Shown: positions 22,428 through 31,489, counted from the first letter of the stretch. The stretch: 64,000 bases of DNA from Microbacterium arabinogalactanolyticum (GCF_030268005.1 NZ_BRZC01000007.1:1-64000), one strand, 5' to 3'. Numbers and translations: made by a program. Notes: generated from the sequence alone by a model not told the origin.

Positions 22428-22539
22428 TCTCGGACTCCTTCGCTGCGTCGGGGCGGGGCCGTCCCGGAACGTAGCGCACACGATACTCCCAGGTAGGATC
22501 GGCGACGAGAACGACTCACACGCGCGAGAGGCGAATTCC
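22428..22539. promoter_or_regulatory. Divergent promoter region of gntP and gntK
   Basis: This 112-bp interval must contain both promoters. The imperfect dyad CGATACTCCCAGGTAGGATCG (listed in two halves: CGATACTCCC and AGGTAGGATCG) at about 22480-22500 is a candidate repressor site, and TAGGAT inside it could be a -10 element. No regulator gene is adjacent. Confidence 0.35.
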
Positions 22540-24045
22540 ATGGCCGAAGAACCGATCCCGACGACGCAGGCCATCGCCCTGGTATCCGCACCAGCGCCCT
22601 ATGTGCTCGCGATCGACATCGGCTCGGGTTCGACACGTGGGTGCCTCTACGACGCCTATGCCCGTCCGATCAAGAAGCACCTGGTCAAGGCCGAGCACGC
22701 GTTCATCGAGGCGGCGGACGGCACGGCCGAGGTCGACGCCGACCAGATCGTCCGCGAGGTCGGCGAGGTCATCGACGGCGCGCTGAAGAGCATCGACCCC
22801 GGCCTGGTCAAGGCGGTCGTGATGGACACGTTCGCCTCGTCGCTGGTGTGCGTGGATGCCGAGGGAGACGCCCTCACACCCTGCATCACCTACGCCGACT
22901 CGCGGTCGTCGGAGCATCTCGCGAAGCTGCGATCGCAGCTCGACGAGGATGAGGTGCACCAGCGCACCGGCACCCGGCTGCACACCAGCTATCACCCGCC
23001 CCGGCTGCTGTGGCTGCAGGACGAGTTCCCGGAGGTGTTCGCCGAGACGGCGAAGTTCCTCTCGCTCGGCGAGTACGTGTACGCGAAGCTCGCCGGGATC
23101 GAGGGCGCGGCGACCTCGACGATGGCATGGGCGGGCATCCTGAACCGGCACACCTGCGAGCTCGACGAGGAGCTGCTGGCCGCCGTGGGCGTCGACCGCA
23201 ACCGGTTCGCGCCCGTGGTCGACCCGTCCGAGCCGATCACCGACGTCTCCCCTGAGGCTCTGAGTCGCTGGCCCGCGCTCGAGGGCGCAGCGTGGTTCCC
23301 CGCCGTCCCCGACGGCTTTGCCTCCAACATCGGCGTCGGGGCGAGCACCCCGTCCGTCGCGGCCATGTCGGCTGCCACCTCGGGGGCGATCCGGGTGATC
23401 GTCGACGGCACGCCGGACGTGCTCCCGACGGGTCTGTGGGCGTACCGCGTGTCGAAGACGCAGTCCATCGTCGGCGGTGCGCTCAACGATGTCGGCCGTG
23501 TCACGCTGTGGCTGCAGTCGACGCTGGCCCCGCTGACCTACGAGCAGATCGATGAGGTCTTCCGCGCGGCTCCCTCGGAGGGCACGCCCCTCGTGCTGCC
23601 CTTCCTCACCGGCGAGCGTGCGACGGGCTGGGCGGGTGACGCGCGTGCCGTGCTCACCGGCATCTCCTCGGCCTCTGGTCCGCGGGAGCTGTGGCGCGGA
23701 GCCGTCGAGGGGATCGCGATCTCCTATGCGCGGGTCTTCGAGCAGCTGCTCGAGGTCGCGCCCGGCATCCGCAGCGTGATCGCGTCGGGCGGCGTCACCA
23801 GCGCCTACCCCGGCTTCATGCATCCGGTGGCCCAGGCGCTGGGATTCCCGGTGGAAGTCGTCCAGGTCAAGCGCGTGACCATGCGCGGCGCGGCCGCGCT
23901 GGCGCTGTCGATCCTCCAGGCGGAGCATCCGCTCGCCACCATCCCGCAGACGAGCCTGACCGAGCCGGATGCCGCGCAGCGCGACTACTACGACGACCTG
24001 CGCCGCCGGTTCGAGAGCGTCTACCAGGGCGTCATCGCGAAGTGA
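22540..24045 (+). CDS. gntK: Gluconokinase-type FGGY carbohydrate kinase
   Basis: The 501-residue kinase starts its ATPase fold with VLAIDIGSGSTRGCLYD and continues with VVMDTFASSLVCVD, TYADSRSSEHLAKL, LPFLTGERATGW and ASGGVTSAYPGFM, which fit FGGY-family gluconate or xylulose kinases. The divergent gluconate permease favours phosphorylation of gluconate to 6-phosphogluconate for the pentose phosphate pathway. The start MAEEPIP at 22540 follows GAGAGG by 8 nt. Confidence 0.85.
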   Translation: MAEEPIPTTQAIALVSAPAPYVLAIDIGSGSTRGCLYDAYARPIKKHLVKAEHAFIEAADGTAEVDADQIVREVGEVIDGALKSIDPGLVKAVVMDTFASSLVCVDAEGDALTPCITYADSRSSEHLAKLRSQLDEDEVHQRTGTRLHTSYHPPRLLWLQDEFPEVFAETAKFLSLGEYVYAKLAGIEGAATSTMAWAGILNRHTCELDEELLAAVGVDRNRFAPVVDPSEPITDVSPEALSRWPALEGAAWFPAVPDGFASNIGVGASTPSVAAMSAATSGAIRVIVDGTPDVLPTGLWAYRVSKTQSIVGGALNDVGRVTLWLQSTLAPLTYEQIDEVFRAAPSEGTPLVLPFLTGERATGWAGDARAVLTGISSASGPRELWRGAVEGIAISYARVFEQLLEVAPGIRSVIASGGVTSAYPGFMHPVAQALGFPVEVVQVKRVTMRGAAALALSILQAEHPLATIPQTSLTEPDAAQRDYYDDLRRRFESVYQGVIAK

Positions 24046-24072
24046 TCGCGAACTGATCGCCGGGTGAGACGA

Positions 24073-24106
24073 AGAGGGCGGGCATCCGATCGGATGCCCG
24101 CCCTCT
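24073..24106. terminator. Bidirectional hairpin terminator between gntK and gluD
   Basis: The palindrome is perfect over 34 bp: AAGAGGGCGGGCATCCG-type arm at 24073-24089 pairs with its complement at 24090-24106, centred on CCGATCGG. It lies between two convergent genes and can serve both. Confidence 0.85.
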
Positions 24107-24139
24107 CGCTCCCCTCCGGAGATGTGGACGTCGGTGAGG

Positions 24140-25066
24140 TCAGGGCGTCGGCCCCACTCCACCCGCGTCGAACTTTCCCGCGCCGCGCTGCATGGCGATC
24201 ACCTCGGTGACGGTCCCGTCGTGGACGCGAGGGTCGTCGTCTGCGCCCGGCGTGTAGCCCTTCAGCTTCGGCGAGTGCCGCGTGCGGATCTCCAGCCACT
24301 TCGCGACGCCCGACAGGATCAGGCACATCGCGATGTAGATCGCGCCGATGACGAACGCCGACTGCAGGATCGGCCGGCCCTGCTGCGAGCTGAGCAGCTT
24401 GGCGTAGTACAGCAGTTCGGGGTAGGTGATGATGAAGCCGAGCGCGGTGTCCTTCAGCGTCACGACCAGTTGCGCGACGATCACCGGCAGCATGGCGCGG
24501 ATCGCCTGCGGCAGCAGGATGAAGGCCATCACGCCGCTCTTGCGCAGGCCGATCGCGTAGCCGGCCTCCTTCTGACCCTTGGGCAGCGACTCGATGCCGG
24601 CGCGGAGCGCCTCGGCGAGCACGGAGCCGTTGTAGACCATCAGCCCCAGCACGACGGCCCAGTACGGGTCCATCCGGACGCCGAGCACGGGAAGTCCGTA
24701 GTACAGCAGCATCATGAAGACCAGCACCGGGACGGCACGGAAGAGCTCGGTGAGGACCGTGACCGGCACGCGCACCCAGGCGTGCTCGGACAGGCGCCCG
24801 ATCGCCAGCACGAAGCCCAGCGCCAGGCTGAGGACGGCGGCCAGGGCGAATGCGCCGAGGGTCTGCCCGAGTGCCTTGAAGATGCTCATCCACACGTTGG
24901 TGAAGGTGAACACGTACCACTTGTCGGCGGTGAACTGTCCCGTGGCCGCCATGCGGTAGACCACGAAGCCGACCACCGCTGCGACCACCACGACGGTGAC
25001 GACGGCGAGGATGCGGTTGCGGGCGATCGCCCGGGGACCCGGGACGTCGTAGAGCACGGAACTCAT
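24140..25066 (-). CDS. gluD: Glutamate-type ABC transporter permease
   Basis: The 308-residue inner-membrane permease has a HisM/GlnP-type fold with the EAA motif EALRAGIESLPKGQKEAGYAIG. Several hydrophobic helices are seen, plus a charged C-terminal tail (KLKGYTPGADDDPR). It pairs with GluC to form the channel. I chose the ATG at 25066, which overlaps the gluC stop by 4 bp; a GTG five codons upstream is possible. Substrate assignment comes from operon similarity to actinobacterial gluABCD. Confidence 0.88.
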   Translation of the reverse strand: MSSVLYDVPGPRAIARNRILAVVTVVVVAAVVGFVVYRMAATGQFTADKWYVFTFTNVWMSIFKALGQTLGAFALAAVLSLALGFVLAIGRLSEHAWVRVPVTVLTELFRAVPVLVFMMLLYYGLPVLGVRMDPYWAVVLGLMVYNGSVLAEALRAGIESLPKGQKEAGYAIGLRKSGVMAFILLPQAIRAMLPVIVAQLVVTLKDTALGFIITYPELLYYAKLLSSQQGRPILQSAFVIGAIYIAMCLILSGVAKWLEIRTRHSPKLKGYTPGADDDPRVHDGTVTEVIAMQRGAGKFDAGGVGPTP

Positions 25067-25719
25067 CGCACGATCCTCCACTTGTTCTCGAGATGCCGCT
25101 GGATGGTGCTCATGACCATCACCAGGACGACGAAGACCACCGCGACCCAGAGCAGCACCTCCATCGGGTTGCCCGGGCGGTCGGGTGCATCGTTGATGGT
25201 GGCGCGCAGCGCCGCGAGCTCGGCGATGGAGAAGCCGGCCGCCACCGTGGTGTTCTTCAGCAGCGCGATGAACACGCTCATCATGGGCGGGACCACCGTG
25301 CGGAAGGCCTGCGGGAGGATGACCAGCGTCATCACCTGGCCGAAAGGCAGCCCGATCGCGCGGGCCGCCTCGGCCTGACCGACGGGGACGGTGCTGATTC
25401 CCGCCCGCAGGACCTCGGCGACGTAGGTCGCCGTGTAGATGCCGATCGCGAGGATGCCCAGCACGGTGTTCGACAGGTCGGGCAGACCCAGCTGCGGGTA
25501 GCCGAACACGAAGAAGAAGAAGACCAGCGTCAGCGGGGTGTTCCGGATGAGGTTCACGTACACCGTGCCGACGGCGCGGGCGATGGGCACCGGCGAGACG
25601 CGCATCGCGCCGACGATGATGCCCAGGACCAGCGCGATGATGCCGCCGACGAAGAACACCAGCAGAGTGTTCCCGATGGCCTCACCCCACAGGTCGAGGT
25701 TGCCGAAGATGACGTCCAT
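25063..25719 (-). CDS. gluC: Glutamate-type ABC transporter permease
   Basis: This 218-residue polar amino acid permease has about five helices, an N-terminal NLDLWGEAIGNTLLVFF and the EAA loop AEVLRAGISTVPVGQAEAARAIG. It is the partner of GluD. The ATG at 25719 follows GAAGGGTGGC, a good ribosome site. An 85-bp gap with a hairpin separates it from gluB. Confidence 0.9.
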   Translation of the reverse strand: MDVIFGNLDLWGEAIGNTLLVFFVGGIIALVLGIIVGAMRVSPVPIARAVGTVYVNLIRNTPLTLVFFFFVFGYPQLGLPDLSNTVLGILAIGIYTATYVAEVLRAGISTVPVGQAEAARAIGLPFGQVMTLVILPQAFRTVVPPMMSVFIALLKNTTVAAGFSIAELAALRATINDAPDRPGNPMEVLLWVAVVFVVLVMVMSTIQRHLENKWRIVR

Positions 25720-25750
25720 GCCACCCTTCCTTCGTGACGATGCCTTCGTG

Positions 25751-25784
25751 GATGGGCGACCCCGTGGTGCCGGGGCCGCCCATC
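25751..25784 (-). terminator. Intra-operon hairpin between gluB and gluC
   Basis: GATGGGCG (25751-25758) pairs with CGCCCATC (25777-25784), and after one mismatch CCCCG pairs with CGGGG. It probably raises binding-protein yield over permease by stabilising or partly terminating the upstream mRNA. Confidence 0.6.
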
Positions 25785-25804
25785 ACTGATGGACAGCAGC
25801 CGGG

Positions 25805-26707
25805 TCAGTCGACCTTGGGCTGCTCGACCTTGATGCCGGACTTGCCGAGGTTCTTGTCGAAGATCTTCTGCCAGGTGTCGTGACCGTCGGTGAAGAGCGT
25901 GTTGATGTGCTGCTGCAGCGCCGTGTCGCCCTTCTTCAGACCCACGCCGTAGCGCTCCTCGGTGAACAGACCGCCGGTGACCTTCAGGTCCTTCGGGTAC
26001 TGAGCCGCGAAGCCGATCAGGATGGCCTGGTCGGTGGTCACGGCGTCGACCTTCTTGTCGAGCAGGTCCTGCACGCAGGCGGAGTACAGGTCGTACTCCT
26101 GCGTCTTGATCTGCGGGAAGTTGGCCTTGATGTTCTGGATCGGCGTGGAGCCGGTCGCCGAGCACACCGTCTTGCCGTTGAAGTCCTCGAGCTTGTCGGC
26201 GTCGGGGTCCCCCTTGCGGATCAGCAGGCCCTGGCCGGTGACGAAGTACGGACCGGCGAAGTCGATCTGCGTCTTGCGCTTGTCGGTGATCGAGTAGGTG
26301 CCGACGTAGTAGTCGATGTCGCCGTTCACGATCGACTGCTCGCGGTTGACCGAGGCGATCGGCTTGAACGTGATCTGCTTCTCGTCGAAGCCGAGCGATG
26401 CGGCGATCCAACGGGCGATGTCGACGTCGAAACCGGTGCGCTCACCCGTGGTGGCGTCGAGGAAGCCGAGACCGGGCTGGTCCTCCTTGACGCCGATGAC
26501 CACGCCGTCGCGCTTCTTCATGGCGTCGAACGTGGGGCTGCCGTCGAGCTTGACGTCCTTGGCGACCTCGAACAGCGGCTTGTCCCCGCCACCGTTGTCG
26601 CCACCGCCGCCACCGGGGTTGGACGGGCTTCCGCTGTTGCAGCCGGTCAGCGCGAGCAGCGCCGCGGCGACGATGCCGATTCCTGCGAGTGCCTTCGTGC
26701 GTCGCAT
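25805..26707 (-). CDS. gluB: Glutamate-type ABC transporter binding lipoprotein
   Basis: The 300-residue protein has a signal peptide ending in the lipobox LLALTGC, then a glycine/asparagine-rich linker and a type II periplasmic binding fold (GVVIGVKEDQPGLGFLD, GFDVDIARWIAASLG, VNREQSIVNGDIDYYVGTYS). It would be anchored outside the membrane and hand an acidic amino acid to GluCD. Two cysteines in the mature part may form a disulfide. ATG at 26707 is the only start that keeps the signal peptide. Confidence 0.9.
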   Translation of the reverse strand: MRRTKALAGIGIVAAALLALTGCNSGSPSNPGGGGGDNGGGDKPLFEVAKDVKLDGSPTFDAMKKRDGVVIGVKEDQPGLGFLDATTGERTGFDVDIARWIAASLGFDEKQITFKPIASVNREQSIVNGDIDYYVGTYSITDKRKTQIDFAGPYFVTGQGLLIRKGDPDADKLEDFNGKTVCSATGSTPIQNIKANFPQIKTQEYDLYSACVQDLLDKKVDAVTTDQAILIGFAAQYPKDLKVTGGLFTEERYGVGLKKGDTALQQHINTLFTDGHDTWQKIFDKNLGKSGIKVEQPKVD

Positions 26708-26757
26708 GGTGTTCTCCTTCGTGTGCTGTGGGTGCGCGGGATCTCCGCGCGGGAAGG

Positions 26758-27504
26758 TCAGTGGGTGAGGAGCTTGGACAGGAAGTCCTTGGCGCGGTCG
26801 CTCTTCGGGTGCGTGAAGAACTCCTCGGGCGTCGCCTCCTCGACGATCTGCCCGTCGGCCATGAAGACCACGCGGTTGGCGGCCTTCCGGGCGAAGCCCA
26901 TCTCGTGGGTGACGACGATCATCGTCATCCCCTCCTTGGCGAGGCCGACCATGACGTCGAGGACCTCGTTGATCATCTCCGGGTCCAGCGCGCTGGTGGG
27001 CTCGTCGAAGAGCATCACCTTCGGATGCATGGCCAGGGCACGGGCGATCGCGACACGCTGCTGCTGACCGCCGGACAGCTGCGCGGGGAGCTTCGAGGCC
27101 TGCTGGGCGACACCCACGCGCTCCAGGAGCGCCATGGCCTCCTTCTCGGCATCCGCCTTCTTCACCCCGCGCACCTTGATCGGGCCGAGCGTGACGTTCT
27201 CGAGGATCGTCAGATGCGCGAACAGGTTGAACGACTGGAACACCATGCCGACCTCGGCGCGGAGGTTCGCCAGCCCCTTGCCCTCGGCGGGGAGCGGCTT
27301 GCCGTCGATGCGTATGGACCCGCTGGTGATGGTCTCCAGGCGGTTGATCGTGCGGCACAGCGTCGACTTGCCGGAACCGGAGGGACCGATGATGACGACC
27401 ACCTCGCCCTTGTCGACGGTGAGGTTGATGTCCTTCAGCGCGTGGAACTCGCCGTAGTGCTTCTGGACGCCCTCGACGACGACCAGCGATTCGGCTGTGC
27501 TCAT
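26758..27504 (-). CDS. gluA: Glutamate-type ABC transporter ATPase
   Basis: This 248-residue ATPase energises the importer. Walker A is GPSGSGKST, the signature is [14 protein letters not shown], Walker B is [13 protein letters not shown], and the switch histidine is in VVTHEMGFA. The start MSTAESLVV at 27504 is set by GGGAGG 5 nt upstream; a longer frame begins at 27516. It is the first gene of gluABCD. Its promoter and candidate activator sites are at 27583-27634. Confidence 0.93.
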   Translation of the reverse strand: MSTAESLVVVEGVQKHYGEFHALKDINLTVDKGEVVVIIGPSGSGKSTLCRTINRLETITSGSIRIDGKPLPAEGKGLANLRAEVGMVFQSFNLFAHLTILENVTLGPIKVRGVKKADAEKEAMALLERVGVAQQASKLPAQLSGGQQQRVAIARALAMHPKVMLFDEPTSALDPEMINEVLDVMVGLAKEGMTMIVVTHEMGFARKAANRVVFMADGQIVEEATPEEFFTHPKSDRAKDFLSKLLTH

Positions 27505-27582
27505 TGTGCCTCCCATGGGACCGACCGGTCGAAGGGAGCACAGGTGGAATCAGGGCTCCCCATCGAATCCGCTGACCCGTTC

Positions 27583-27611
27583 AGACTATGCACGGATGCG
27601 CGGCCGGACCA
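27583..27611 (-). promoter_or_regulatory. gluABCD promoter
   Basis: TAGTCT (27583-27588) is a good -10 hexamer, with TGGTCC (27606-27611) 17 nt upstream as a weak -35. A weak -35 next to activator-like repeats suggests positive control. The transcription start would be near 27576, about 70 nt before the gluA start codon. Confidence 0.5.
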
Positions 27612-27616
27612 GTCCC

Positions 27617-27634
27617 TTGAGTGTTTCTTGAGTG
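27617..27634 (-). promoter_or_regulatory. Direct repeats CACTCAA x2, candidate response-regulator site
   Basis: CACTCAA occurs at 27617-27623 and 27628-27634 (minus strand), repeating every 11 bp. They sit directly upstream of the -35 of gluA, centred near -44 and -55. OmpR/PhoB-type regulators bind such repeats, and one is encoded in the next operon. Confidence 0.55.
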
Positions 27635-27644
27635 TGGTGCAGAA

Positions 27645-28619
27645 TCAGCGCCGCGAGTCGCGGTAGTACTCCGCCGCTCCCGGGTGCAGCTCGATCGGAT
27701 CGGTGAAGATCGCGAGTCGCCGGTCCAGCAGCGCGGCGGCCGGCACGCTGCGGGCGACCTCCGCACGTGCCGAGAAGAGCTCGGCGAGCACGTCGCTCAC
27801 CAGCGCGGCGGGGACGTCTGCGGAGGTGACCAGGTAGTTCGGCACCGTCATCGCGACGGTCGACTCGTCGCTGCCGTAAGTGCCGACCGGGAACTCCGCC
27901 GAGCGGTAGACGCCGGCATGCGCGGCATCCGCTCTCTCCACCACGTCGGGACCGATCGACAGCAGCCGGATCGGCAGGCGCCCCGCGAGCCTCTCGATGC
28001 CGGGCGTCGGCAGCCCGCCCACCCAGAAGAACGCGTCGATGCGTCCGTCGGTGAGTGCCGCGATCGAGGCGTCCAGCCCCAGCCCGACATCCCGCACCCT
28101 CCCGGCCGGCACCTGGGAGGCCTCCAGCACCCGACGCGCGACCACGCTCACGCCCGAGCCGGTGCCGCCCAGGGAGACCGTGCGACCGGCGAGCTCCGAG
28201 ACACTGCGGATGCCGGAGTCGGCCCGCACCACGACGTGGACGTACTCGTCGTACAGCCGGGCGGCCGCGCGGATCGGCAGAGGCTCGTCGAAGTCGCCGG
28301 TCCCGGCCACGGCATCCGCGATCGCGTCGCTCTGCGCGAAGCCCAGCTGCGCCTGCCCCGCGCCGACCAGATGCAGATTGTCCACCGAGCCGTTGGTCTC
28401 GATCACCTGCGCGTCGACGTCGAGATCCCCGCGCAGCACCTTCGCGAGCTGCGTGCCGTAGTCGTAGTAGACACCGGTCACGCTGCCGCCGGCGATGCGC
28501 AGCGGATGCTCGGTCCACGACGGTCGCGAAGGCGCGCACCCGGCGACGCCGAGCACGATGAGCGCTGCCGCGACGGCAGCCAGCATCCGTCTCGCCCGCA
28601 CGGCTCCGGTGCGGCTCAT
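27645..28619 (-). CDS. TAXI-family solute-binding lipoprotein
   Basis: The 324-residue protein has a signal peptide with lipobox VLGVAGC and a TAXI (TRAP-associated) binding fold: PLRIAGGSVTGVYYDYGTQLAK, AQLGFAQSDAIADAV, VSLGGTGSGVSVVARRVLE and FFWVGGLPTPGIERL. TAXI proteins normally feed TRAP permeases, but no TRAP membrane subunit is present. It overlaps the histidine kinase stop by 4 bp instead, so a sensing role is more likely than transport. A Thermus TAXI protein was crystallised with glutamate, which fits the gluABCD neighbour. Confidence 0.88.
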   Translation of the reverse strand: MSRTGAVRARRMLAAVAAALIVLGVAGCAPSRPSWTEHPLRIAGGSVTGVYYDYGTQLAKVLRGDLDVDAQVIETNGSVDNLHLVGAGQAQLGFAQSDAIADAVAGTGDFDEPLPIRAAARLYDEYVHVVVRADSGIRSVSELAGRTVSLGGTGSGVSVVARRVLEASQVPAGRVRDVGLGLDASIAALTDGRIDAFFWVGGLPTPGIERLAGRLPIRLLSIGPDVVERADAAHAGVYRSAEFPVGTYGSDESTVAMTVPNYLVTSADVPAALVSDVLAELFSARAEVARSVPAAALLDRRLAIFTDPIELHPGAAEYYRDSRR

Positions 28620-29992
28620 CTCTCCCCCGGAGCGGGAAGGTCGAAGGACACGCTCAGGCCGCCGTCGTCCGGAGACTCGACGGTCAGCCGCCCTCCCACG
28701 GAGCGAAGCAGATCCATCGCGATCGCGAGCCCGAGCCCCGACCCGGGGACGTTCTGGTTGCGGGCGCTGCGCCAGAAGCGGTCGGCCGCCTGCTCGAGCT
28801 CGTCGGGGTCCAGCCCCGGTCCGTGGTCGCGCACCGAGATGCGGGCGCCCTCCTCCGTGACCACGGCCGCCAGTTCGATCAGGCCGCCGTCCGGGGAGAA
28901 CTTCACGGCGTTGTCGATCACCGCATCCAGGGCGCTCTCGACGATCGCCTCGTCGACGCGGGATCGCACGTCCTGCGCCCCGCGCACGCCGAAGCGGATG
29001 CCGCGACGCGCGGCGACCTCGCGCCACGCCTCGCCCCGCCGGGCGACCAGCGCCGTGAGGTCGACGTCCTCGAAGTCGGACGCGCGCACCGCACCCCGCG
29101 CGAAGCCCAGCAGGGTGTCGAGGATCCGCGTCATCCGCTGCCCCTCCTCGCGGATCTTCTCCACGTCGGCGGCACCCGCCGTGCCGAGGTCGGCGGCGAG
29201 CACCTCCACCCGCAGCAGCAGCGCGTTCAGCGGATTGCGCAGCTCGTGCGAGGCGTTCAGGGCGAACTCCTGCTGGCGGGCGACGACCCGCTCGATCTCG
29301 TCGGCCATCCGGTTGAACATCAGGATCATGCGATGCAGCTCGGCGGGTCCCGTGTCGTCCGCGATCCGGGCCTCCATGTCGCCGCGCTCCATGGCCTCCA
29401 TCGCCCGGTCCAGACGCCGCACCGGGCGCAGCACCCAGCCCGCCAGCCGGAACACCACGAGCAGACCCACCGCGATCACGAGGGCGGCGACGGCCGTGAT
29501 CAGCAGCCACTGCCGCCCGATCTCGGCACGCGGCACGTCCACGCTCGCCGACATGACGACCGCCCCGATCACGTCGCCGCCGTCGAACACCGGCTCCACC
29601 AGCGACAGGTCGGAGAACTGCCACGGCAGCGCGTTCTGCGGCAGCTCGCCCCGGCGGCCCGACAGTGCGAGCTTGATCTGCGCCTCGATCTCGGGGCTGT
29701 CGAACACCGGCCGCGCGGTGGAGGGCGCCCAGGGCCGGCCGGCGCGGTCCACGATCACCACCCGGGTGCCGTACAGCTCCCGGTACCGCTGCGCCTCGCC
29801 GTCGAACACCTCGGCGCTGCCGGAGAGCAGCGCCTGGCGGGCGGTGGTCGTGAAGTAGCTGAGATCGCCCAGCTGCTCGGCATAGAACTCCTGCTGCACG
29901 CTGCGCGCCGCGCTCCACGCGTACGCTCCCCCGAGCACCATCAGCACGAGCACCAGCGGTACGAGGAAGACGACGATCAGCCTGCGGCGCAC
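28616..29992 (-). CDS. Sensor histidine kinase
   Basis: The 458-residue membrane kinase has a first helix at about residues 5-25, an extracytoplasmic domain of about 130 residues, a second helix near 165-185, then HAMP, an H-box NASHELRNPLNALL (phospho-His near 247), N-box DAVIDNAVKFS, and G-boxes DHGPGLDP and GSGLGLAIAMD. It would phosphorylate the regulator encoded 2 bp upstream. I chose the GTG at 29992. The TAXI protein encoded next is a likely partner for its outer domain. Confidence 0.92.
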   Translation of the reverse strand: MRRRLIVVFLVPLVLVLMVLGGAYAWSAARSVQQEFYAEQLGDLSYFTTTARQALLSGSAEVFDGEAQRYRELYGTRVVIVDRAGRPWAPSTARPVFDSPEIEAQIKLALSGRRGELPQNALPWQFSDLSLVEPVFDGGDVIGAVVMSASVDVPRAEIGRQWLLITAVAALVIAVGLLVVFRLAGWVLRPVRRLDRAMEAMERGDMEARIADDTGPAELHRMILMFNRMADEIERVVARQQEFALNASHELRNPLNALLLRVEVLAADLGTAGAADVEKIREEGQRMTRILDTLLGFARGAVRASDFEDVDLTALVARRGEAWREVAARRGIRFGVRGAQDVRSRVDEAIVESALDAVIDNAVKFSPDGGLIELAAVVTEEGARISVRDHGPGLDPDELEQAADRFWRSARNQNVPGSGLGLAIAMDLLRSVGGRLTVESPDDGGLSVSFDLPAPGER

Positions 29993-29994
29993 GG

Positions 29995-30672
29995 TCAGCC
30001 CTCCAGACGGTACCCGACGCCGCGGACGGTCTCGATCAGCGACGCCCGCCCGATCTTCCGGCGGATCGAGGCGACGTGCACCTCCAGCGAGCGGGCGAAG
30101 CTCTGCCAGTCGGTGTTCCACACCTCGCGGATGAGCCGGTCGCGAGGCACGGCGACGCCCGGGTAGCGCGCGAGCACGGCGATGATGTCGAACTCCTTGC
30201 GCGTCAGCTCCACCGGGGCACCCCCGACGAGCACCCGTCGGGCGACCAGGTCGATGCTCACATCCCCCACTTCGATCAGCGACCGGTCGCCCGACGCAGG
30301 ATGGTGGGAATCCAGCGGATGCAGCCGGCGCGTGACCGCCTCGATGCGGGCGACGAGCTCCCGCACGTCGTAGGGCTTCACGACGAAATCGTCGGCACCG
30401 GCGCGCAGACCGCGGATGCGCTCCTGCACGTCGCTGCGCGCGGTCGCGATGATCACGGGCACCCCGCTCTGCGCACGGATGCGCCGGCAGACGTCGATGC
30501 CGTCCATGTCGGGCAGCCCCAGATCCAGCAGCACCACCTCCGTGTCGGAGCCGAGCAGTCCGAGCGCCTGAGCGCCGTCGACGGCGCGCACGGTCGCATA
30601 GCCCGAGCGGTTCAGGAAGGCCTGCAGCGCCTCGGCGACGCGATCGTCGTCCTCGACGATCAGGATGCGCAT
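29995..30672 (-). CDS. OmpR-family response regulator
   Basis: The 225-residue regulator has a receiver domain with acidic pocket EDDD (7-10), phospho-acceptor Asp50 in LLDLGLPDMDG, and switch lysine in FVVKPYD. The C-terminal winged helix contains VELTRKEFDIIAVL and SLEVHVASIRRKIG. Start MRILIVEDD at 30672 lies 4 bp after the trmH stop. Its likely target is the direct repeat before gluA; Streptomyces GluR/GluK is a described analogue beside gluABCD. Confidence 0.93.
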   Translation of the reverse strand: MRILIVEDDDRVAEALQAFLNRSGYATVRAVDGAQALGLLGSDTEVVLLDLGLPDMDGIDVCRRIRAQSGVPVIIATARSDVQERIRGLRAGADDFVVKPYDVRELVARIEAVTRRLHPLDSHHPASGDRSLIEVGDVSIDLVARRVLVGGAPVELTRKEFDIIAVLARYPGVAVPRDRLIREVWNTDWQSFARSLEVHVASIRRKIGRASLIETVRGVGYRLEG

Positions 30673-30676
30673 CGGA

Positions 30677-31483
30677 TCATCCGGCCACGCGCTGCGCGAA
30701 GGCGCTCTCGTACAGGCACACACTGGCCGCGGTGGCGAGGTTCAACGACTCGGCCCGGCCGTAGATCGGCAGCTTCAGGGCCCGGTCGGCGAGGTCGAGC
30801 ATGTCGTCCTCGAGCCCGCGCGCCTCGTTCCCGAACAGCCATGCGGTGGGACGCTCCAGCACGCCCTCGGCACGCGCGGCGAGAAGGTCGTCGCCCTTCA
30901 CATCGGCGGCGAGCACCTGGAGGCCCGCATCGTGGGCGCGCGAGACGACGTCGTTCAGATCACCGCCCACCGAGAACGGCAGGTGGAACAGGGAACCGGT
31001 GGTCGAGCGGACCACCTTCGGGTTGTAGGGGTCGACGGTGCGGCCGGTCAGCACCACGGCATCCGCTCCCGCAGCATCCGCGGCACGGATGATCGTGCCC
31101 AGGTTGCCGGGATCGCGCACCTCCTCGCAGATCGCGATCAGCCGCGGTCCCGCCGCGAAGATGTCGCGCACCGAGGTGGGCGTCTGCCGTGCGACCGCGA
31201 CGATGCCCTGCGGCGTGACCGTGTCCGCCATCGCCGCGAGCACCTGCTCGGTGACGTACTCGACGTCGATGCCGTGCTCCGACGCCAGCGCCCGGACATC
31301 GGAGTGCTTCTCCCACGCCGACGGCGTGGAGAACAGCTCGACGATCGCGCCGGGAAGATAGTTCAGCGCTTCGCGGACCGACTGCGGTCCCTCCAGCAGG
31401 AAGAGCCCCGTCTCGGTCCTGGCGCTGCGCTTGGTCAGCTTGGCGACGGCACGGACTCGGGGAGAGCGGGGGTTCTCGAGCAC
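30677..31483 (-). CDS. SpoU/TrmH family RNA 2'-O-methyltransferase
   Basis: The 268-residue protein has a substrate-binding N-terminal domain ([19 protein letters not shown]) and a SPOUT knot with the three family motifs: [34 protein letters not shown], and [22 protein letters not shown]. It methylates a ribose in rRNA or tRNA; the site cannot be read from sequence. GTG at 31483 lies 6 nt after TAGAAT, so this promoter may drive the downstream two-component genes as well. Confidence 0.88.
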   Translation of the reverse strand: MLENPRSPRVRAVAKLTKRSARTETGLFLLEGPQSVREALNYLPGAIVELFSTPSAWEKHSDVRALASEHGIDVEYVTEQVLAAMADTVTPQGIVAVARQTPTSVRDIFAAGPRLIAICEEVRDPGNLGTIIRAADAAGADAVVLTGRTVDPYNPKVVRSTTGSLFHLPFSVGGDLNDVVSRAHDAGLQVLAADVKGDDLLAARAEGVLERPTAWLFGNEARGLEDDMLDLADRALKLPIYGRAESLNLATAASVCLYESAFAQRVAG

Positions 31484-31489
31484 GCGCCC

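Noticed and set aside
21024..24045. Degraded or frameshifted genes
   Set aside because: The gluconate genes and their neighbours have full-length frames with intact motifs; I found no convincing pseudogene in the window.
27645..28619. TRAP transporter locus
   Set aside because: Only the TAXI binding protein is found; neither a DctM- nor DctQ-like or fused membrane subunit is in the window.
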